Source of the DNA: Phycisphaerae bacterium | GTDB lineage: Bacteria > Planctomycetota > Phycisphaerae > Sedimentisphaerales > Anaerobacaceae | DNA: 64,000 nucleotides | Assembly: GCA_030601745.1 (NCBI GenBank) | Contig: JAUWBI010000003.1 | Location: 1-64,000, forward strand | Reading direction: 5' to 3' | Shown here: positions 10,501 through 18,513 of the stretch, piece by piece | Layout of the letters: each line of letters starts with the position of its first letter | Position numbering within the stretch: the first letter of the stretch is position 1 | Program-made: the position numbers and the translations under genes | Notes under the pieces: generated by a model | What the model was told of the DNA's origin: nothing | Databases searched by the model: none | What the model saw: only the letters and a program-made list of their open reading frames with translations

Positions 10501-11359
10501 CCCGGTGTCTATCGGCTGACTTGGGCGACATTTCGAGACAGATGTTTATCTGCTCTTCGGTGAGGTTTAACTTATCGAGGTCTTTTTTTGCATTTTGGTA
10601 TTGGTCGTTCTTGCCTGTTTCCGGCTCGGTTAGCTGCTCAACAACTTCGGCCCATTCGGCCCACATTTTTACATACCTGGTCAGCAGGTCCAGGTTATCC
10701 TCTGAGCCCAGGTACTCTTTCAGGGTTTCTGTCAGTTGCTGCTCATCCAGCTTAATCCAGTCGCCGAGGCGAAGTTTTATATCGTCGAGGTTAAGTCCGG
10801 TTAATGGTATTATACTTTCCGGGGTTTTGAGTTTTGAATAGAGCTTGTCTCTTTCATTTTGCAGGGCCTTGCGTTCGTCATAGACTGTAGCGAGGGTATC
10901 GAGAATTGTCAGTCTATTAGGGTCGCCCTGGGTGAAATCGTTGAAATCTTCAGTTCGCTCTTCTACCGGTTTCTGGAGGGAGCGCATGATTCTTGCGCGG
11001 TTTATATTTTTGGCCAGCAGCTCGTCGAGGGCTTTTTTGTAGTTTTTCTGTTTCACGCGTACTTCTGCACTTGCCAGCGGCATTTGTATTTCGAAGCGCG
11101 TGTTGCCCAGAGGCCGCCATATAAGGTTCTGGATGTTGGCGGGGTCTATTCGCCTTCGCAGAACCGTTATCATTCTCTGGGCCAAATCTTTCTTTTCGCG
11201 CTCTTTCAGGCCCTGCGTGTCAATTTCATAGATAAGACTTGTTCCCCCTCCCAGGTCCGGTCCGGGCTTTAAGGTTTTGCTTGGCGGATATAAAGTCCAG
11301 GCCGCAACGACCACCAGGACAATAATTAAAACGAGTTTCGGCATAACATTCTTGCCCAT
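7592..11359 (-). CDS. secDF: Fused protein-export protein SecDF, enlarged
   Basis: Proton-driven accessory of the Sec translocon; SecD and SecF are fused. 1255 residues, against roughly 750 for ordinary SecDF. The SecD half starts with one TM and LGGGTSLIYEID, ends with SecD TM2-6 (GMSVDANVLIFERIREE), then the SecF half follows with the FTGGT motif and GYSLNDTIVVFDRIREN. The extra length is two insertions: one of about 230 residues, charged and probably helical, between the first P1 strand region (about residue 100) and LKGAGILEFRI; another within the SecF periplasmic domain (about 800-1000). Start ATG has GAGG 7 nt upstream. Lies after yajC, the classical order. Confidence 0.95.
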   Translation of the reverse strand: MGKNVMPKLVLIIVLVVVAAWTLYPPSKTLKPGPDLGGGTSLIYEIDTQGLKEREKKDLAQRMITVLRRRIDPANIQNLIWRPLGNTRFEIQMPLASAEVRVKQKNYKKALDELLAKNINRARIMRSLQKPVEERTEDFNDFTQGDPNRLTILDTLATVYDERKALQNERDKLYSKLKTPESIIPLTGLNLDDIKLRLGDWIKLDEQQLTETLKEYLGSEDNLDLLTRYVKMWAEWAEVVEQLTEPETGKNDQYQNAKKDLDKLNLTEEQINICLEMSPKSADRHREIERLKIEFADRADKIDNVVAAYDEYHPFKGRLDDPRDLQRMLKGAGILEFRILPTLGHPEVDPDEMTGYVESLREKGPKYASDNKHVWCEIENISEWMGRDEQGRVFVTVLDGQDNPSVIASFGNKHYVLASNKRDETILHGAGEEDWTLKANPTSDRIGRRAIGFTLDERGGKVFFTVTGKNLDRPLCVLLDGIAISAPTIQARIRTQGIITGSFTKTKVEDMVNKLNAGSLPARLIEQPISTKTIGPSIGADNRDKGIKAGLIGLCLVVLCMLIYYMKAGSIADVALLMNILFVLAIMAGIRATFTLPGIAGIILTIGMSVDANVLIFERIREEQQKGSSLRIAIKNGYQRAFRTILDANLTTFITAAILLWRASEEVKGFAIVLMLGIASSMFTALFVTRVLFDFLLGRRIIKDHLFMLRLIRKPNINWMASRPIFFCISTALIAAGLFVFFTRDDKYDIEFTGGTSVQVNLKEPRTRQYVEDKIREIGDDPNNPNPALAAANVYSIGNSGKQYEINTTETNKTTVTVTFPGAEPRPSEGLGEQHTVETVLSAIEKAEGEFSDSLSNLQVTPLSNPTGFEITTSQMNKTLVKNVLTTAFADANISEPQVERTVNDAILTAFGDELEIQQNLQPEITLQEKITEELIESYPELADFMGGIKIICKIERAATPEEINSRLADLRFKPDMQNLNWSYDYEILGPDLNAMEPNQPANSFVYISVEPEAGFRELSEDEWTRFVENETTKVLAATKLEGSLPRVRQFAPSVGEEAKTRALIAIILSLFAIVTYIWVRFGNVRYGIAAIVALVHDVCITLGAITACTYIAATPIGERLLIGDFKINLAIIAALLTIIGYSLNDTIVVFDRIRENRRKALLNPQIISNSINQTLSRTILTSFTTFIVVLIMYIFGGPGLRGFTFAIGLGIIIGTYSSIAIAAPVLLIGAGSASAKKERTFGGPPKSKMKKVNR

Positions 11360-11376
11360 AACTTTCCTCGCATGGG

Positions 11377-11477
11377 TGCTTAAATGGTAATTGGTTAAAT
11401 GGTTAAATTGTCAGATGATTTTGGTTACCAGTTACCACTCACCAGTTACCACTCACCAGTTACCAATTAACCACTTT
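11377..11477. repeat. Short-word tandem repeat, ACCAGTTACCACTC family
   Basis: Gap between yajC and secDF made of near-tandem words: TGGTAATTGGTTAAATGG, then ACCAGTTACCACTC repeated about three times. The same family occurs near 35.63, 37.55, 41.45 and 48.9 kb. The distal end of the element supplies the yajC stop codon (TTA at 11467-11469 on the plus strand). Confidence 0.8.
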
Positions 11478-11883
11478 TATCTTTCGACAAATTCTTCCCA
11501 ATTGCTGAAGAAGCAACTTTTATTTTTGTGTTAGTCGACTCGTCGACTTTCAACGTAATCTCGTCATCCTTGATGTCAACGACGGTCCCGATAATTCCGC
11601 CGATTGTTCTGACTCTGTCATTTTTTCCCAGTGTTTGCACCATTTGTTTATGTTGCTGCTGTTTTTTCCGAGGGCCTCTAAAAAGCAGAAAGTACATCAT
11701 TACAAACATCAAAAGAACCCAAATCCACATACTACCTCCGAAGGGGCTTCGTCGCGGAGTTACAGGCGGAGCATTGGGGTCGGCTGCAACCGTCGTTGCT
11801 TCGCCTTCTTCCTCATCGATTCGTGTTGCTTCAACACGTCCTTCGTTAGTTTCGGCTTGCGCTAATATCCATATATTCTTCAT
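11467..11883 (-). CDS. yajC: Preprotein translocase subunit YajC
   Basis: 138 residues from ATG at 11883, chosen over the 11937 and 11910 starts because AAAGGGA precedes it at good spacing. The N-terminus is an acidic/proline-rich stretch, longer than in E. coli YajC. Then one TM (MWIWVLLMFVMMYFLLF), the basic RGPRKKQQQHKQM and the conserved GGIIGTVVDIKDDEITLKV core. It binds SecDF at the inner membrane. The last two codons and the stop lie in the adjacent intergenic repeat. Confidence 0.92.
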   Translation of the reverse strand: MKNIWILAQAETNEGRVEATRIDEEEGEATTVAADPNAPPVTPRRSPFGGSMWIWVLLMFVMMYFLLFRGPRKKQQQHKQMVQTLGKNDRVRTIGGIIGTVVDIKDDEITLKVDESTNTKIKVASSAIGKNLSKDKSG

Positions 11884-11970
11884 TTTTATTTTCCCTTTAT
11901 AATCGCTCATTGATAGTTCATTACTGATTATTGGCAAGATGTTAAATTATCATCTACCAATAATCAATAA

Positions 11971-13068
11971 TCATTTTTTTAATTGTTCGACTGCCCAGTC
12001 GGTAAATTCGTCTTTTTTCAGGGCCTGCCTTATTTTGGCCATTAGTCTCTGGTAAAACCTCAGGTTATGCAGCGACACTAAGATTGGGCCGAGCATTTCT
12101 CCGACATTAAAGAAATGTCTGATGGTGCCCCTGCTAAAATTAGTGCAGCAGTAACAGTCGCAGCCGGCCTCGATTGGTCTGCTGTCTCCTATATGAGCGT
12201 TGTTCCTCAGTCGGAGGTATCCATCTTCGGTAAAAGCGCAGGCGTTTCGTCCGTTTCGGGTTGGCAGGACGCAGTCGAACATATCGACACCGGCCTTGAC
12301 GGCGGCAATGATATCGGCTGGTGTGCCGACGCCCATCAGATAGCGAGGCCTGTCCTGCGGCAAAAACTTCGCTGTGTGAGCGACTGTTTTTATCATATTG
12401 TCGTGTCCTTCACCTACACTTAATCCGCCGATAGCATACCCGTCGAAATCCAATTTGACAAGTTCTGAGGCACAGTACGTTCGCAGGCCGGGGTTTATTC
12501 CGCCCTGGACGACGGCGAACAGCATCTGGCCATCATTGGCGTGAGCCTGTTTGGCGCGCTTCGCCCAGCGGATAGTTCTTTCTACGGCTTCTTTTAGCTG
12601 CACGTCATCACAGGGAAAGTGTGTGCATTGGTCGAAGCACATTATTATGTCGGCGCCAAGCCGATTTTGCATCCTGGTGGCAATTTTGGCATTCAGGTAT
12701 ATTTTTGCCCCGTCTACGTGGCTGGCAAATTCAACGCCGTCATCATCGACCTTGGTCAGAGGGCTTAGAGAAAAGATTTGATATCCGCCGCTGTCGGTCA
12801 GTATCGGTTTGTTCCAGCCCATAAGTTTGTGCACTCCGCCGAGTTTTTCCACCACATCGACTCCGGGCCGCAGCAGCAAATGGTAGGTATTGGCCAGAAT
12901 AAGTACGGAACCGGTTTCTTTGAGCTGCTGTGGTGTTATTCCCTTTACCGCGCCGGCGGTGCCGATTGGCATGAACACAGGGGTCTCGACCTCGCCGTGG
13001 CCCGTGGTTAATAACCCGTGCCGCGCTGCGGAGTTAGAGTCGCGATAAAGAATTTCGAACTTACTCAT
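11971..13068 (-). CDS. tgt: Queuine tRNA-ribosyltransferase
   Basis: Exchanges guanine 34 for a queuosine precursor in tRNAs for Asp, Asn, His and Tyr; 365 residues, normal length. Visible: LTDSGGYQIFSL with the first catalytic Asp, the substrate-binding GGLSVGEG, VDMFDCVLPTRNGRN with the nucleophile Asp, and the zinc site CDCYCC followed by HFF near the C-terminus. tgt next to yajC-secDF is a widespread gene order. Confidence 0.96.
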   Translation of the reverse strand: MSKFEILYRDSNSAARHGLLTTGHGEVETPVFMPIGTAGAVKGITPQQLKETGSVLILANTYHLLLRPGVDVVEKLGGVHKLMGWNKPILTDSGGYQIFSLSPLTKVDDDGVEFASHVDGAKIYLNAKIATRMQNRLGADIIMCFDQCTHFPCDDVQLKEAVERTIRWAKRAKQAHANDGQMLFAVVQGGINPGLRTYCASELVKLDFDGYAIGGLSVGEGHDNMIKTVAHTAKFLPQDRPRYLMGVGTPADIIAAVKAGVDMFDCVLPTRNGRNACAFTEDGYLRLRNNAHIGDSRPIEAGCDCYCCTNFSRGTIRHFFNVGEMLGPILVSLHNLRFYQRLMAKIRQALKKDEFTDWAVEQLKK

Positions 13069-13155
13069 TTCAATAGATTAAAAACTATGTACCAACAAAA
13101 TTCGAATTTCGGATTTCATATTACGCTACGGTTTTGCATTTTTTGCTTTACGTTT

Positions 13156-14439
13156 TCAATAGACTCTTACAATCTTAGAGCCGCGGTAGTAATGGAAAAG
13201 AATCTGCTCGGCGGTTTCGCCTTTCCTTGCCATGCCCTGGGCGCCGCACTGGCACATTCCTACGCCGTGCCCGTAACCTATCCCTGCTAAAAATTCCCAT
13301 TTATCGCCCATATTGACTACCTGGCAAACTGTGCTTTGTAATTTACGGCCGCTTGGGTCGATTGTAAGACGGAAGTCCTCCGCTCGCAGGAAATCACTTT
13401 TGCCGTTTGAGCCGACGAGCTTGACCAGGGTCAATCGCGAAAATTTTCCATACTTACTTTGCCTGGCCGGAACTATGTTCGTGATTTCGCCAAGCTGCTT
13501 TAGCTTTGGATACCTCTGTAATAGTCTGGCTGTAACATAGGCCTTATCGAACTGAACCGTAGGCCAGTAGAAAAAGCGATGCTTGGCTACATCTTTGCAA
13601 TAGGGACAGCGACGGGCAACGAGCGCTTCAAAAGAGTCGCCGAATACGTGCTTGCTGTCTTCGGTGTACCCCCCGCAGATTGAGCTGTAGTAAGCGGGGA
13701 AGATATCTTCGGTGCCGTCACGATGCTTACAGACTAAAACGTGCCCGTATGTCCTGTTGACGGCGTCCCAAATCTGGGCCGATTCGGCTCTGACGCCGAG
13801 GTAAACCTGACTTGCCTGGGTTTTCCTGACGTCCCAGGCGCGATTGCCGCCGAAACGCTTTTTGATATACAGGCAGTAAGTTCTTGCGGCGATCGCCTGA
13901 GCCTTCAGTGCCGCCGGTTCCCAGTAATCGGGCATCTCGGCACCTACTACGCCGGCTAAATACGGCTCAAGCGGAACAAGGTTTACTGCGTCAAAAGAGC
14001 TGCCGTCAGGATTGATTACGAGCTTTAATTTGCCGCGGTAATCATCACCGTTTAAGTTAAAGATGTACGGGGCACCGGGGAAGATAATCGCTTCGCTACT
14101 TGTTAAGGGTTGGCCGGCAATGGTAATTGTGCTGGCAGACATCTCTGCCCTCAGCGGCACATTGACCCTATCAAAATAGTTTCGTACCCCTCCTCTGAGT
14201 GGGTCGAAGTTAATAACACTAAAGGGCGAAGCAATCTTTAGCGTGCAGTCCGTGACATCATCGAGCAGCAGGACCCTTACCCAGAACTGCGGTTCAATGT
14301 CCATCTGCGGGGTGGGCCTGGCGAGCTGCCTTGCCTTGCAGCCGGCGAGAATTGTCAGCAAAAGCAGAGGGGCTATCCGAATCAATTGATTATTGATTAT
14401 CTTCGATTGATTATTTTTAATGTTTTTTTTAATGACCAT
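13156..14439 (-). CDS. SpoIID/LytB-domain lipoprotein
   Basis: 427 residues. The N-terminus is a lipoprotein signal (IAPLLLLTILAGC). The C-terminal two thirds is a SpoIID/LytB domain: YLAGVVGAEMPDYWEPAALK, AQAIAARTYCLYI, CGGYTEDS, and GYGHGVGMCQCGAQGMA near the end. In sporulating Firmicutes this domain is a lytic transglycosylase on peptidoglycan; here a wall-remodelling role is inferred and does not imply sporulation. The first 20 codons (NNQSKIINNQLI) come from the AATCAATAATCAAT intergenic repeat, and no clear ribosome site precedes ATG 14439; TTG at about 14382 is an alternative. Confidence 0.85.
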   Translation of the reverse strand: MVIKKNIKNNQSKIINNQLIRIAPLLLLTILAGCKARQLARPTPQMDIEPQFWVRVLLLDDVTDCTLKIASPFSVINFDPLRGGVRNYFDRVNVPLRAEMSASTITIAGQPLTSSEAIIFPGAPYIFNLNGDDYRGKLKLVINPDGSSFDAVNLVPLEPYLAGVVGAEMPDYWEPAALKAQAIAARTYCLYIKKRFGGNRAWDVRKTQASQVYLGVRAESAQIWDAVNRTYGHVLVCKHRDGTEDIFPAYYSSICGGYTEDSKHVFGDSFEALVARRCPYCKDVAKHRFFYWPTVQFDKAYVTARLLQRYPKLKQLGEITNIVPARQSKYGKFSRLTLVKLVGSNGKSDFLRAEDFRLTIDPSGRKLQSTVCQVVNMGDKWEFLAGIGYGHGVGMCQCGAQGMARKGETAEQILFHYYRGSKIVRVY

Positions 14440-14457
14440 TTATCAATAATCAATCGG

Positions 14458-15774
14458 TTAATCCAGTGCTCGCAGCGATAATCCAAGGTTGCCGATGGCC
14501 TTTCTAATCTCATTTAGGCTTGTTACGCCGAAGTTTTTTACCCCGAGCAGTTCGGCATCTGTTTTGTGCGTCAAGTCCCCGAGGGTGCGAATATCAAGTT
14601 TTTGCAGGCACTTTCGAGCACGCACCGACAATTGGAGGTCATCTATAGCTTTGCTTAAGAGTCTTTCATCTTCATCTTCTACCTCAATGAGCTCAGAGGT
14701 TTCTGCTGAAGAGAGCTGCTTTTCCTCCAGGGCCATACCAAGACGCAATGCTTTTGTTTCGAGAATGCTCTTGATTTCTCTAAGAGAGGTTTCACCAAAG
14801 TTTTTATAAGACAGCAGTTCCACCTCGGAGATATTCAAAAGGTCGCTGAGTGTTTCGATTTTCATTTTTTTCAGGCAGTTCCTGCTGCGCACCGACAGCT
14901 CAAAGTCAGAGATTGGCGTTTCAAGGATTTGGTTTTTGCGGGTTTTTTTCTTTTCTTTTTCTTCGTCGTAGAACATTGTTTCTGAGCTTTCGATGTCTTT
15001 TTTGAACAGGATTGCTCTTTGATGATTCGGATAAAACTCCAACACCATATCAACACATTGAAGAGCTTTGTTGAACCAGCCCATATCTTCATAGAGTACA
15101 GCTAAATTCAGCAGGGCACTTACGTGAACCGAAGAGCTTGAAGCAATTTGCGTGTAGTAGTCAATGGCTGCGTCCTCATCGCCGGATAAATCGCAGCGAT
15201 AAGCCAGGTGGAAAATGGCTCTTTGATGATTCGGGGATAATTCCAGAGCTGTTTTGTAATTGTCCATTGCTTCTTCGTAAAGCCCCTGTGCTTCCTGAAG
15301 ACGGCCAACCTGGTAGTGATATTCGGCACTTACATTTTCAAAATTTGCGCAGCTTTTCAGCTCCTTAGCTGCGGCGTCAAAGTTTGATGCATGCCGATAT
15401 GTGGCGACTTTTTCCAGAGTTGTGCTTAATGTGTTAGCTTCGTAATCAAGACTCTTTTGCAGGTTTTCGATTGCTTCATCGAATTTGCCCATTCGGCGAA
15501 GTGCAAAGGCCAGGTATATGAATTTTTCTTTGCAGTCCTTTGCTTTTTGCAGTTTCTGGGCTGCTTCGGCGTTTCTGCCGAGAATAAAAAGACCGATTCC
15601 CACCGCCAGACGAGCTTTTGGCGATTGTCTCCCCATATTCGCCTCTACTTGTTCACTGAATGCTATCTGGTTGCTTTCGCTGCAATGGACGACCTCCGAC
15701 AGCGTCTTAATTTCGTCCATTGACGGCAAATCCCTGGCAAATAAGTCGATTCCCAGTTCTGCAATTGATTTCAT
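14458..15774 (-). CDS. TPR protein with two RNA polymerase alpha-CTD-like domains
   Basis: 438 residues from ATG at 15774 (AAGGAG 9 nt upstream; the upstream in-frame start at 15858 would lie before the predicted transcription start). Residues about 40-260 hold tetratricopeptide repeats (for example YEEAMDNYKTALELSPNHQRAIFHLAY). Residues about 286-350 and 377-438 each match the alpha C-terminal helix-hairpin-helix fold: LSVRSRNCLKKMKIETLSDL with NFGETSLREIK, and LSVRARKCLQKLDIRTLGDL with NFGVTSLNEIR. In RNA polymerase this fold binds UP-element DNA and regulators. A role as a transcription or scaffold factor is inferred. A small acidic linker (VEDEDE) separates the two copies. Confidence 0.85.
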   Translation of the reverse strand: MKSIAELGIDLFARDLPSMDEIKTLSEVVHCSESNQIAFSEQVEANMGRQSPKARLAVGIGLFILGRNAEAAQKLQKAKDCKEKFIYLAFALRRMGKFDEAIENLQKSLDYEANTLSTTLEKVATYRHASNFDAAAKELKSCANFENVSAEYHYQVGRLQEAQGLYEEAMDNYKTALELSPNHQRAIFHLAYRCDLSGDEDAAIDYYTQIASSSSVHVSALLNLAVLYEDMGWFNKALQCVDMVLEFYPNHQRAILFKKDIESSETMFYDEEKEKKKTRKNQILETPISDFELSVRSRNCLKKMKIETLSDLLNISEVELLSYKNFGETSLREIKSILETKALRLGMALEEKQLSSAETSELIEVEDEDERLLSKAIDDLQLSVRARKCLQKLDIRTLGDLTHKTDAELLGVKNFGVTSLNEIRKAIGNLGLSLRALD

Positions 15775-15856
15775 AGCAATTTTCTCCTTATTCGTATTTC
15801 GTATATCATTCTTGTTTTGCCCGATACCTCTCACCCACCGCCCACCACGAGGAAGC

Positions 15857-15884
15857 ATTATAAGGCCAGAGCAACGATTTGCAA
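15857..15884 (-). promoter_or_regulatory. Sigma70-type promoter for the TPR/alpha-CTD gene
   Basis: On the minus strand, TTGCAA (15884-15879), a 16-nt spacer, and a consensus TATAAT (15862-15857). The expected transcript start is about 15850, leaving a leader of about 75 nt before ATG 15774. Confidence 0.6.
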
Positions 15885-15923
15885 CAGTTTTTTTGGGCGG
15901 CTCGTCTATTGTGACGGAGGAAT

Positions 15924-17735
15924 TTACTGTTTTAACTTTATCAGGGCGCCCCAGTCTTTATCGGTATCCCGTGGTGGATAGCCGATGGCGACTGGGCCGG
16001 GGCCGGCTATAATGGAGACGGTGCCGGTCTGCAGTGGGCCGCCGGTACGCGGATTGTACCAGCGTACGCCGAAGGTTGCGGAACTGCCGCCGACGTCGAG
16101 CTTCGTAGTGCCGCCCGAGGGCAGGTATATGGCGTAGATTTGGCTGGGTTTGGCGAAACAATAATCACTCTTGACGGAGGTCAGTTCGTCGTGGTGCGCC
16201 ATTTCGCTGAAGGGCAGGTGCTGCTGGAAAAACTCTAAGGCGTATCGGGTCAGGTCCCACATATGCTCTCGGCTGCGCCAATCCTCGCAGTTAAGGTCGT
16301 TGTTTGGGAATTTGTATCCGAAGTACCATTCGACGCCGGCGCCGCCGGCCATTAGATTACCCCACAGGTGTTTCTTGCGGACTTCATCGTGCCGGTAGTC
16401 GTCCTTGTCGGGCTTGACGCCGGTGTGGGCGGGGCCGATTTCGTCCAGGCAAACGAACCACTGACGGCCGGCCGAGGCCGAACGGTCAATCCACTTGACG
16501 GTTTCAGAATGAGTCTTATTCGTCTGCAGCGACGGCCCTTCAAAGTACTTATATCCCAATAGCGGAGTGTAAGCCTGGTCGTACTTGCCGGGGAAGGTAT
16601 GCATAACGACGGGATGGTCGTAAGGGTCGAGGTCTTTAATATAGCGGCAAAACGCCTTTCGCTGCGAGTTGGTGTTGGTGTTTTCCTCGCCGAGGTTCCA
16701 GACCAGCGCGAGGTGATGGGCAAAGCGGGCGATTAGTTCCCGGTAGTAAAGCTTGCGCTGGGGACCAAGTTCGCCGCCGTCGAGGCCCTGGTCATTTTCC
16801 TGCTCCTGGGTAATGATATGGAGCATCAGGCCCAGTTTGTCCATATGCGAGAAAACAATCTCCCACTGGTCGAGTTTACTGCAGTCGAAACGGAATTTTT
16901 CGCCAGGGCCGGTCCAGGGCCAGATGTCCTTGCCGTCGCCGCCGTCGATGTTGTACGGGATAAAATAAACGCTGTTCATACCCTTGCTTGCCAGGTAATT
17001 CAAAGCGCCAATGATGCCCTTTCCTTTACCGTTTTTCCAGGTCGGGTCGCCCGGCGCAAAATCCCGCACGTGTGGGGCGTAAGTATGCAGAAATTTCCCG
17101 CCCGCGGCTTCTCCCTTGCGTTTCAGCTCACCGGTGTCGAAGGTGCCGTCGAAGTCGGCATAGGCGAGGAAGTTTTCCGGGCTGTCGGCGCCGCCCTTGA
17201 GAAAATACTCGCCTGTCTCGGTGAATTGAAGATAGCGTTTGCCGACGTATTTAAGCAGTCCTTTGGCCCGGTGGTCTCGTCCGGTCTTATCGGTTGGCCC
17301 AACGGTGAATCTTCCTTTGGCGCCATCGAAGGCAACAGGCTTGCCTGCTTTTGGGTCGTTGTTGAGAGCAATATCAGGCCCCGTGCGAAAGGAAGCGATG
17401 TAAGACCATCGGCCCTCTTCACTCGGCACAAAGTGCACACGCCATTTGTTGCCCGCGCTGGCACCGGTTTGGCCAGCGTTGCCGTCAGCAGCGTAGTAAC
17501 CGGGAACAACATATCGCTTTTTTCCCTTAGCGAACGTAACGTTCAGACGATAGTCGCGAAAGGGATTGAGCTCGGCCTTTTCACTGCTGTCCGGACCATT
17601 GAAGGTGATGGTGACCTTGTGCCACTTTTTCAACTCGCCGGAAATGATAGGCCCTTTGGTCGCACCGCAAACGCCGCGTGCTGCGACAAGAATGAAGCAA
17701 ATTGCACATAACAAAACCAATTTATGATGGTTCAT
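15924..17735 (-). CDS. Secreted DUF5060/TIM-barrel glycoside hydrolase-like protein
   Basis: 603 residues from ATG at 17735 (AAGGAGCGG just upstream). Signal peptide about 1-25. Residues about 30-150 look like the beta-sandwich DUF5060 domain (FNGPDSSEKAELNPFRDYRLNVTF, WSYIASF). Then a TIM-barrel glycosidase region follows: NYLASKGMNSVYFIPYN, and LALVWNLGEENTN with a probable acid/base Glu, then FVCLDEIGPA with a probable nucleophile Glu. A C-terminal small beta domain resembles the putative collagen-binding domain of this architecture (YLPSGGTTKLDVGG). Substrate unknown; relatives act on plant or algal polysaccharides. It sits in a run with DUF4838, sulfatase and PQQ-propeller genes. Confidence 0.85.
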   Translation of the reverse strand: MNHHKLVLLCAICFILVAARGVCGATKGPIISGELKKWHKVTITFNGPDSSEKAELNPFRDYRLNVTFAKGKKRYVVPGYYAADGNAGQTGASAGNKWRVHFVPSEEGRWSYIASFRTGPDIALNNDPKAGKPVAFDGAKGRFTVGPTDKTGRDHRAKGLLKYVGKRYLQFTETGEYFLKGGADSPENFLAYADFDGTFDTGELKRKGEAAGGKFLHTYAPHVRDFAPGDPTWKNGKGKGIIGALNYLASKGMNSVYFIPYNIDGGDGKDIWPWTGPGEKFRFDCSKLDQWEIVFSHMDKLGLMLHIITQEQENDQGLDGGELGPQRKLYYRELIARFAHHLALVWNLGEENTNTNSQRKAFCRYIKDLDPYDHPVVMHTFPGKYDQAYTPLLGYKYFEGPSLQTNKTHSETVKWIDRSASAGRQWFVCLDEIGPAHTGVKPDKDDYRHDEVRKKHLWGNLMAGGAGVEWYFGYKFPNNDLNCEDWRSREHMWDLTRYALEFFQQHLPFSEMAHHDELTSVKSDYCFAKPSQIYAIYLPSGGTTKLDVGGSSATFGVRWYNPRTGGPLQTGTVSIIAGPGPVAIGYPPRDTDKDWGALIKLKQ

Positions 17736-17775
17736 TTTCCGCTCCTTAAAGATACACAACTGAACTGTAGGAGGT

Positions 17776-17803
17776 ATCTTAAGGTTTATATGGATCTTTG
17801 CAA
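17776..17803 (-). promoter_or_regulatory. Probable sigma70-type promoter for the DUF5060 gene
   Basis: Minus strand TTGCAA (17803-17798), 16-nt spacer, TAAGAT (17781-17776). It has the same -35 word and spacer as the promoter at 15857-15884. The ribosome site AAGGAG lies about 30 nt downstream. Confidence 0.45.
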
Positions 17804-17839
17804 CGGTTTTTTTGAAACCACCCGTTACTCATATTTACC

Positions 17840-18375
17840 CCCCCCAATTTATTTGGGCGTCGTTTACCCGCCGCCGGCACGCCGACGCTTTATTGTCATT
17901 CCTGCGCAAGCAGCAATCCAGAGTACTTACCCCCGCAATTTATTGCGGGGTCGTTTAGCTATCGCCGGCACGGCGACGCTATTTGCAATACGCACGACCC
18001 AATACCAATGTGTCATTGCGAGCGAGGCGCAGCCGAGCGCGGCAATCTCAAAATACCCCCTTACCATTTACCAACATACACCCGACAACTTCATTATTCG
18101 GTATTCCTTGTTCGATGTTGGATATTCTTTGCCGTCATTGCGAGGAGCGAAGCGACGTGGCAATCTCTTTCACCGTCATTCCGAGCGCAGCCGAGGAATC
18201 TAATAGTTTGTCATTCTGAGCGCAGCGAAGAATCTCTCCTACAATTTTTACTTTTTCATTTTCAATTTTTCATTTAGTTTGCCACCCTGCCCTTCTCACT
18301 TCGGCGTTCCTTCTTCGACATTGGATATTTCCCTCCGCTCCTCCACCAAAATATTTACCCCCGACGTTTGCTTGC
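17840..18375. repeat. Cluster of REP-like palindromic repeats
   Basis: A gene-free stretch of about 750 nt upstream of the DUF5060 gene, holding many imperfect palindromes. These include CCCCGCAATTTATTGCGGGG (17934-17953) with GCCGGCACGGCGAC after it; GTCATTGCGAGCGAGGCGCA (from 18012, to about 18049); GTCATTGCGAGGAGCGAAGC (from 18134); GTCATTCCGAGCGCAGCCGA (from 18175); and GTCATTCTGAGCGCAGCGAA (from 18210). Relatives recur singly at 28.6, 31.1, 37.5, 42.0, 45.2 and 58.0 kb. Frames open across the cluster are not genes. Confidence 0.85.
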
Positions 18376-18513
18376 GGGTTGTTTTTTGATTCGGCTATGC
18401 GACCTGCCGTAAACAGATTGCTGCAACAGACGCCTACTGAAAAATCCAAGAATGCTCGGCTTCAGCCGCGCAGTTTTATGCTCCCGATGCACCGGCTTGT
18501 TAGGCGAAGGAAA

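Noticed and set aside
15775-15858. Upstream start for the TPR/alpha-CTD protein
   Set aside because: It would begin before the transcription start predicted from TTGCAA-16-TATAAT.
16818-17711. 297-residue open frame opposite the DUF5060 gene
   Set aside because: Antisense shadow of a well-supported secreted enzyme with good start and promoter.
17724-18277. Several frames of 75-160 residues in the REP cluster
   Set aside because: Translated palindromes (RGAKRRGN, RSEATWQ and the like) are typical artefacts of REP DNA.
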